DNA from: QYOJ01 sp043810345
GTDB lineage: Bacteria > Bacteroidota > Bacteroidia > Bacteroidales > FEN-979
NCBI GenBank assembly: GCA_043810345.1
Contig: JBDROF010000079.1
Coordinates: 1-45,597 of the forward strand
Length of the DNA stretch: 45,597 bases
Reading direction: 5' to 3'
Below, one piece after another: positions 41,272-45,597 of this stretch. The notes below the pieces were generated by a model. That model saw nothing but the letters and a program-made list of their open reading frames with translations, ran no database searches and was not told where the DNA came from. Positions within the stretch are counted from its first letter, which is position 1; each line of letters starts with the position of its first letter. Position numbers and translations under genes: made by a program.

Positions 41272-41802
41272 ATGACAAGAGGTTTCTTTATACGCATCAA
41301 GTCCATTCCTGCCGTACTTATTCTTCTTTTCCTATCCGGCGGAAGCCTCTTCTCCCAGAAAACCACTTTTGGCGACCTGATCCCCGGCCGTTACCTCCCC
41401 TCTTCCATCCATCCTGCACAACTGCTCGACTGTAACCGCTACTTTCAGCTGGCCGACAGCATCAATCAATCTGTTTTCGAACTTACCGGGATAAATCCCA
41501 TACCCGGATACCATTGTGGGAATGACACCCTCAGCTATCTCCGGAGATCCATCGAAGAGACCCTGAAAGAGATCTCACCAGGCTCTCTCCTGGTCCGGAT
41601 GATCATCGACCGGACAGGCTCACCACTCTGCTGTAAAGTATATATGAAGGGAGGAGATAACCCAGGTAAGCAGGTGGAGGATGCCCTCTCAAAACTGCTC
41701 ATGATGCCGAGTTACCGGAATGGGAAACCGATCCCTACCGAGTGCCGGTTCATCTATGATTTCATGGCCCCGAAAACCTACGGAAAGAGAATCATTGATT
41801 GA
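41272..41802 (+). CDS. Small exported protein with TonB-C-like domain
   Basis: 176 aa from the ATG at 41272 (MTRGFFIRIKSIPAVLILLF); a GTG frame start at 41212 would precede the likely promoter (TACATTTA, 41247-41254). Signal peptide ends near SLFSQ. Residues ~105-165 resemble a TonB C-terminal or energy-transducer-like fold: LLVRMIIDRTGSPLCCKVYM, VEDALSKLLMMPSYRNGKP, ECRFIYDF. Such stand-alone domains are common in Bacteroidota with unclear roles. The helicase frame begins 20 nt after its stop. Confidence 0.65.
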   Translation: MTRGFFIRIKSIPAVLILLFLSGGSLFSQKTTFGDLIPGRYLPSSIHPAQLLDCNRYFQLADSINQSVFELTGINPIPGYHCGNDTLSYLRRSIEETLKEISPGSLLVRMIIDRTGSPLCCKVYMKGGDNPGKQVEDALSKLLMMPSYRNGKPIPTECRFIYDFMAPKTYGKRIID

Positions 41803-41822
41803 AAAAGTTTGTTCCTGATCCC

Positions 41823-44135
41823 ATGTCAAATTCGATTCTCGAACTGTTGAATGAAGCCCAAAAAGCGGCCGTCGTAGCTACGGAAGGGCCGGTTATGGTG
41901 ATTGCAGGAGCCGGTTCGGGGAAGACACGCGTATTGACCTTCCGGGTAGCCTGGCTGCTGGAACAGGGAGTGGATCCATTCCGGATCCTGGCCCTCACCT
42001 TCACCAACAAAGCGGCACGGGAGATGAAAGAACGGATCATCAGACTGGTTGGTGGCACCGAGTCCCACAGCGTGTGGATGGGAACCTTCCACTCCATCTT
42101 CGCCAGGGTATTGCGGGTGGAAGGACATTTGCTGGGATATCCGCCCAATTACACCATCTATGATACCGACGACTCCAAGCGTGTGATCCGGAACCTGGTC
42201 AAAGAGAACAGCCTCGATGAAAAGGTCTACCAGTATGGTTATATCCTCCACCGGATATCAGCCGCTAAAACCTCCCTGATCTCCGCCGATGAGTATCACA
42301 TCAATCCGGAGATCCAGGAGTATGACTCCTCCGCCGGTAAACCCCTGACCGGACAACTCTACACGCAGTACCAGAACCGGCTGAAACGGGCTGCAGCCAT
42401 GGACTTCGATGACCTCCTGTTCAACATGAACATCCTGTTGCGCGACTTCCCTGAGGTCTTGTACAAGTACCAGCAGAAGTTCCATTATATATTGGTGGAT
42501 GAGTACCAGGATACCAACTACGCCCAGTATCTCATCATCAAAAAGCTGGCTTCCAATAACGAAAACATCTGTGTGGTGGGCGACGATGCACAGAGCATCT
42601 ATGCCTTCCGGGGGGCCAACATCCAGAACATCCTGAACTTCCGGAACGACTACCCCGATCTCCAGACCTTCAAGCTGGAGCAAAACTACCGTTCAACCAA
42701 GACCATCGTAAACGCGGCAAACAAAGTCATACAAAAAAATAAGCAGCAGATATATAAGGAGATATGGACAGAAAATGAGGAGGGGGGGCTGATCCGTCTG
42801 ATCCGGGCTTCTACCGATACAGAAGAGGGGAACCTGGTGGCCCAGTCGATCTTCGAACAGAAAATGAACCACCAGCTCCCTAATGAAGCCTTTGCCATCC
42901 TGTACCGCACCAATGCCCAGTCAAGGTCACTGGAAGAGGCACTCCGAAGGCTGAATATCCCCTGCCGGATTTACGGGGGTATCTCCTTCTACCAGCGGAA
43001 AGAGATCAAGGACATGCTGGCCTATTTCAGGCTGGCCATCAATCCGAAAGACGAAGAGGCGTTGCTCCGCGTGATCAACAACCCCGCCAGGGGGATTGGC
43101 AAAACCACTATCGAGAAACTGATTGTAGCGGCAGATGACAGTGGTTCCGCCATCTGTGAGGTGATTGGAAATCCCCAGTCACACCACCTCTCCCTCCCAT
43201 CCGGGACCATGCAGAAGATCCAGGCCTTTCTGACCATGATCCGCAGCTTTGGTGCGATGCTCAAAACCCGCAACGCGTTTGATCTGGGCAAGCACATCGC
43301 TACCTCCAGCGGATTGCTGAAACAACTTTATGAAGACAAATCGCCGGAAGGGGTAAGTCATTTCGAAAACATGGAGGAGTTGCTCAATGCGATCAAAGAG
43401 TTTACGGAAACAGAGCGGGTACCGGATGTGGAAACCGGAGAGATCGACACCTCCATCCGAACCCTGGATGAGTTCATGCAGGAGGTAGCTCTGCTTACGG
43501 ATGCGGATTACGATAACGACAAGGGGAGAGACAGGGTGACGCTGATGACCATGCATTCGGCCAAAGGATTGGAGTTTCCGCACGTTTACCTGGTGGGACT
43601 GGAGGAGAATCTCTTCCCGTCGATCCAGAGCCTCCACTCCCGGGCGGATCTGGAAGAGGAACGCCGGCTCTTTTACGTAGCACTCACCCGTGCACAGAAG
43701 TGTGTGACCGTTAGTTATGCCGAGAACCGTTACCGGTGGGGGAACCTCACCATCTGTGAACCCAGCAGGTTCATCTCCGAGATCCCGGAGGAGCAACTCG
43801 ACCTGCCGAAAAAGGCATCGGTGCGTCCGGGAAGCTTTCTTTCTGAAGATAATTTCTCCGCTTCACTGCCCGGATTGAAACGTCCGAAAAAGATCACGCC
43901 TGCTTTTAACAACCTCAAGAAGGCAAGCACCAGCGATATTCCGGATGACGTTAATGCGGCTTCTGTGGAATCTATTGTTCCGGGCATAGAGGTGTTGCAC
44001 GAACGTTTCGGGAAAGGGAAGGTAGTCCAGGTTGATGGAGAGGGGTCCAACAAAAAAGCGACCGTCTTTTTCCCGGACATAGGGCAAAAACAGTTGCTAT
44101 TGAAATTTGCCCGGCTGAAAATTGCAGGGGAGTAA
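41823..44135 (+). CDS. UvrD/PcrA-type DNA helicase
   Basis: 770 aa from the ATG at 41823; an in-frame TTG at 41799 overlaps the preceding gene. Superfamily 1 motifs are complete: Walker A GAGSGKTR, Ia TFTNKAAREMKERI, II LVDEYQDTNYAQY, III GDDAQSIYAFRGA, IV QNYRS, V MTMHSAKGLEFPHVYLVGL, VI RRLFYVALTRAQ. The last ~60 residues form the PcrA/UvrD Tudor-like domain (VLHERFGKGKVVQVDGEG) that binds RNA polymerase in relatives. A 3'-5' helicase for excision repair and clearing replication blocks. Confidence 0.95.
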   Translation: MSNSILELLNEAQKAAVVATEGPVMVIAGAGSGKTRVLTFRVAWLLEQGVDPFRILALTFTNKAAREMKERIIRLVGGTESHSVWMGTFHSIFARVLRVEGHLLGYPPNYTIYDTDDSKRVIRNLVKENSLDEKVYQYGYILHRISAAKTSLISADEYHINPEIQEYDSSAGKPLTGQLYTQYQNRLKRAAAMDFDDLLFNMNILLRDFPEVLYKYQQKFHYILVDEYQDTNYAQYLIIKKLASNNENICVVGDDAQSIYAFRGANIQNILNFRNDYPDLQTFKLEQNYRSTKTIVNAANKVIQKNKQQIYKEIWTENEEGGLIRLIRASTDTEEGNLVAQSIFEQKMNHQLPNEAFAILYRTNAQSRSLEEALRRLNIPCRIYGGISFYQRKEIKDMLAYFRLAINPKDEEALLRVINNPARGIGKTTIEKLIVAADDSGSAICEVIGNPQSHHLSLPSGTMQKIQAFLTMIRSFGAMLKTRNAFDLGKHIATSSGLLKQLYEDKSPEGVSHFENMEELLNAIKEFTETERVPDVETGEIDTSIRTLDEFMQEVALLTDADYDNDKGRDRVTLMTMHSAKGLEFPHVYLVGLEENLFPSIQSLHSRADLEEERRLFYVALTRAQKCVTVSYAENRYRWGNLTICEPSRFISEIPEEQLDLPKKASVRPGSFLSEDNFSASLPGLKRPKKITPAFNNLKKASTSDIPDDVNAASVESIVPGIEVLHERFGKGKVVQVDGEGSNKKATVFFPDIGQKQLLLKFARLKIAGE

Positions 44136-44285
44136 GTCTCATTAAGCGGCCAGAGCCATAATCAACCCAATTCTACATAGGTATGTAGCTGATTTATAAG
44201 TTTGTTAAATGAGATTTTGAAAATATCATTCATCTTTGATCAGTGAATTCTGGCTTTGAAATTCTGAATGTCAAAATTTTGAACA

Positions 44286-44322
44286 GGACTGTATAAAATT
44301 TGGACAGTCCAAATCTTTTTTT
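44286..44322 (+). terminator. Candidate intrinsic terminator after the helicase gene
   Basis: GGACTGT (44286-44292) pairs perfectly with ACAGTCC (44304-44310), followed by AAATC and seven T residues. It is 150 nt after the stop. The rest of the AT-rich gap 44136-44434 shows no gene or firm promoter. Confidence 0.5.
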
Positions 44323-44434
44323 AATCACCTTTTTACCTAATCAGTTGATAATAAAACACATATAAATATGGCATGAAAATTGTAATGATACCTATATTCT
44401 TTGAAGAAATATATCCAACTTTAAAGTCATATTT

Positions 44435-45597
<1,163 letters not shown>

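Noticed and set aside
44286..44310. Hairpin before the TC-tract gene as an invertible promoter repeat
   Set aside because: The arms are only 7 bp with an 11-nt loop and a T-tract, which fits a terminator, and no second inverted copy encloses a promoter.

Overview
The window is from a Bacteroidota chromosome, probably Bacteroidales-like. The evidence is two exported proteins with type IX secretion (T9SS) C-terminal sorting domains, promoters of the Bacteroidota type (-33 TTG, about 19-20 nt, -7 TAnnTTTG), no clear Shine-Dalgarno sites, a zinc-free L36, and a ribosomal superoperon ending in enolase.

Positions 1-3600 are AT-richer than the rest and look like accessory DNA. A leucine-rich-repeat-like T9SS cargo gene (185-1447) sits between two long imperfect hairpins (about 12-146 and 1453-1590) built like integron attC sites. 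Seven nucleotides after the second hairpin lies a 771-nt group II intron (about 1598-2368) that keeps a clear domain V and VI but has no reverse transcriptase gene. A second T9SS cargo gene follows (2519-3571).

Positions 3700-20600 hold mixed housekeeping and envelope genes. These are a small orphan protein, a lipoprotein-type and a cytosolic protein-L-isoaspartate methyltransferase, a DUF3108 protein, an S9 peptidase, a GluR0-like ligand-gated potassium channel, a sirtuin, and an operon of a Gfo/Idh oxidoreductase, a lipoprotein and a polyprenyl-phosphate sugar transferase. They also include a MORN-repeat lipoprotein, a CcmF/CcsA heme-handling protein, MTA phosphorylase with a TPR protein, and a SPOR-domain barrel protein.

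Positions 20640-40400, all on the minus strand, are the fused str-S10-spc-alpha ribosomal operon. The order is rpsL-rpsG-fusA-rpsJ-rplC-rplD-rplW-rplB-rpsS-rplV-rpsC-rplP-rpmC-rpsQ-rplN-rplX-rplE-rpsN-rpsH-rplF-rplR-rpsE-rpmD-rplO-secY-map-infA-rpmJ-rpsM-rpsK-rpsD-rpoA-rplQ-eno. Two tandem promoters precede rpsL and an intrinsic terminator follows eno. tuf and adk are absent from it.

Positions 40433-45597 carry a TylF-like methyltransferase, a small exported protein, a UvrD/PcrA helicase, and the start of an exported protein whose signal peptide is coded by a (TC)14 tract. The tract is out of frame here by exactly one repeat unit, which suggests phase variation.

The best candidates for something undescribed are the attC-like cassette with its adjacent ORF-less intron, the TC-tract switch, and a set of small repeats (two heptamer arrays and one 20-bp palindrome) that each abut or overlap gene stop codons.
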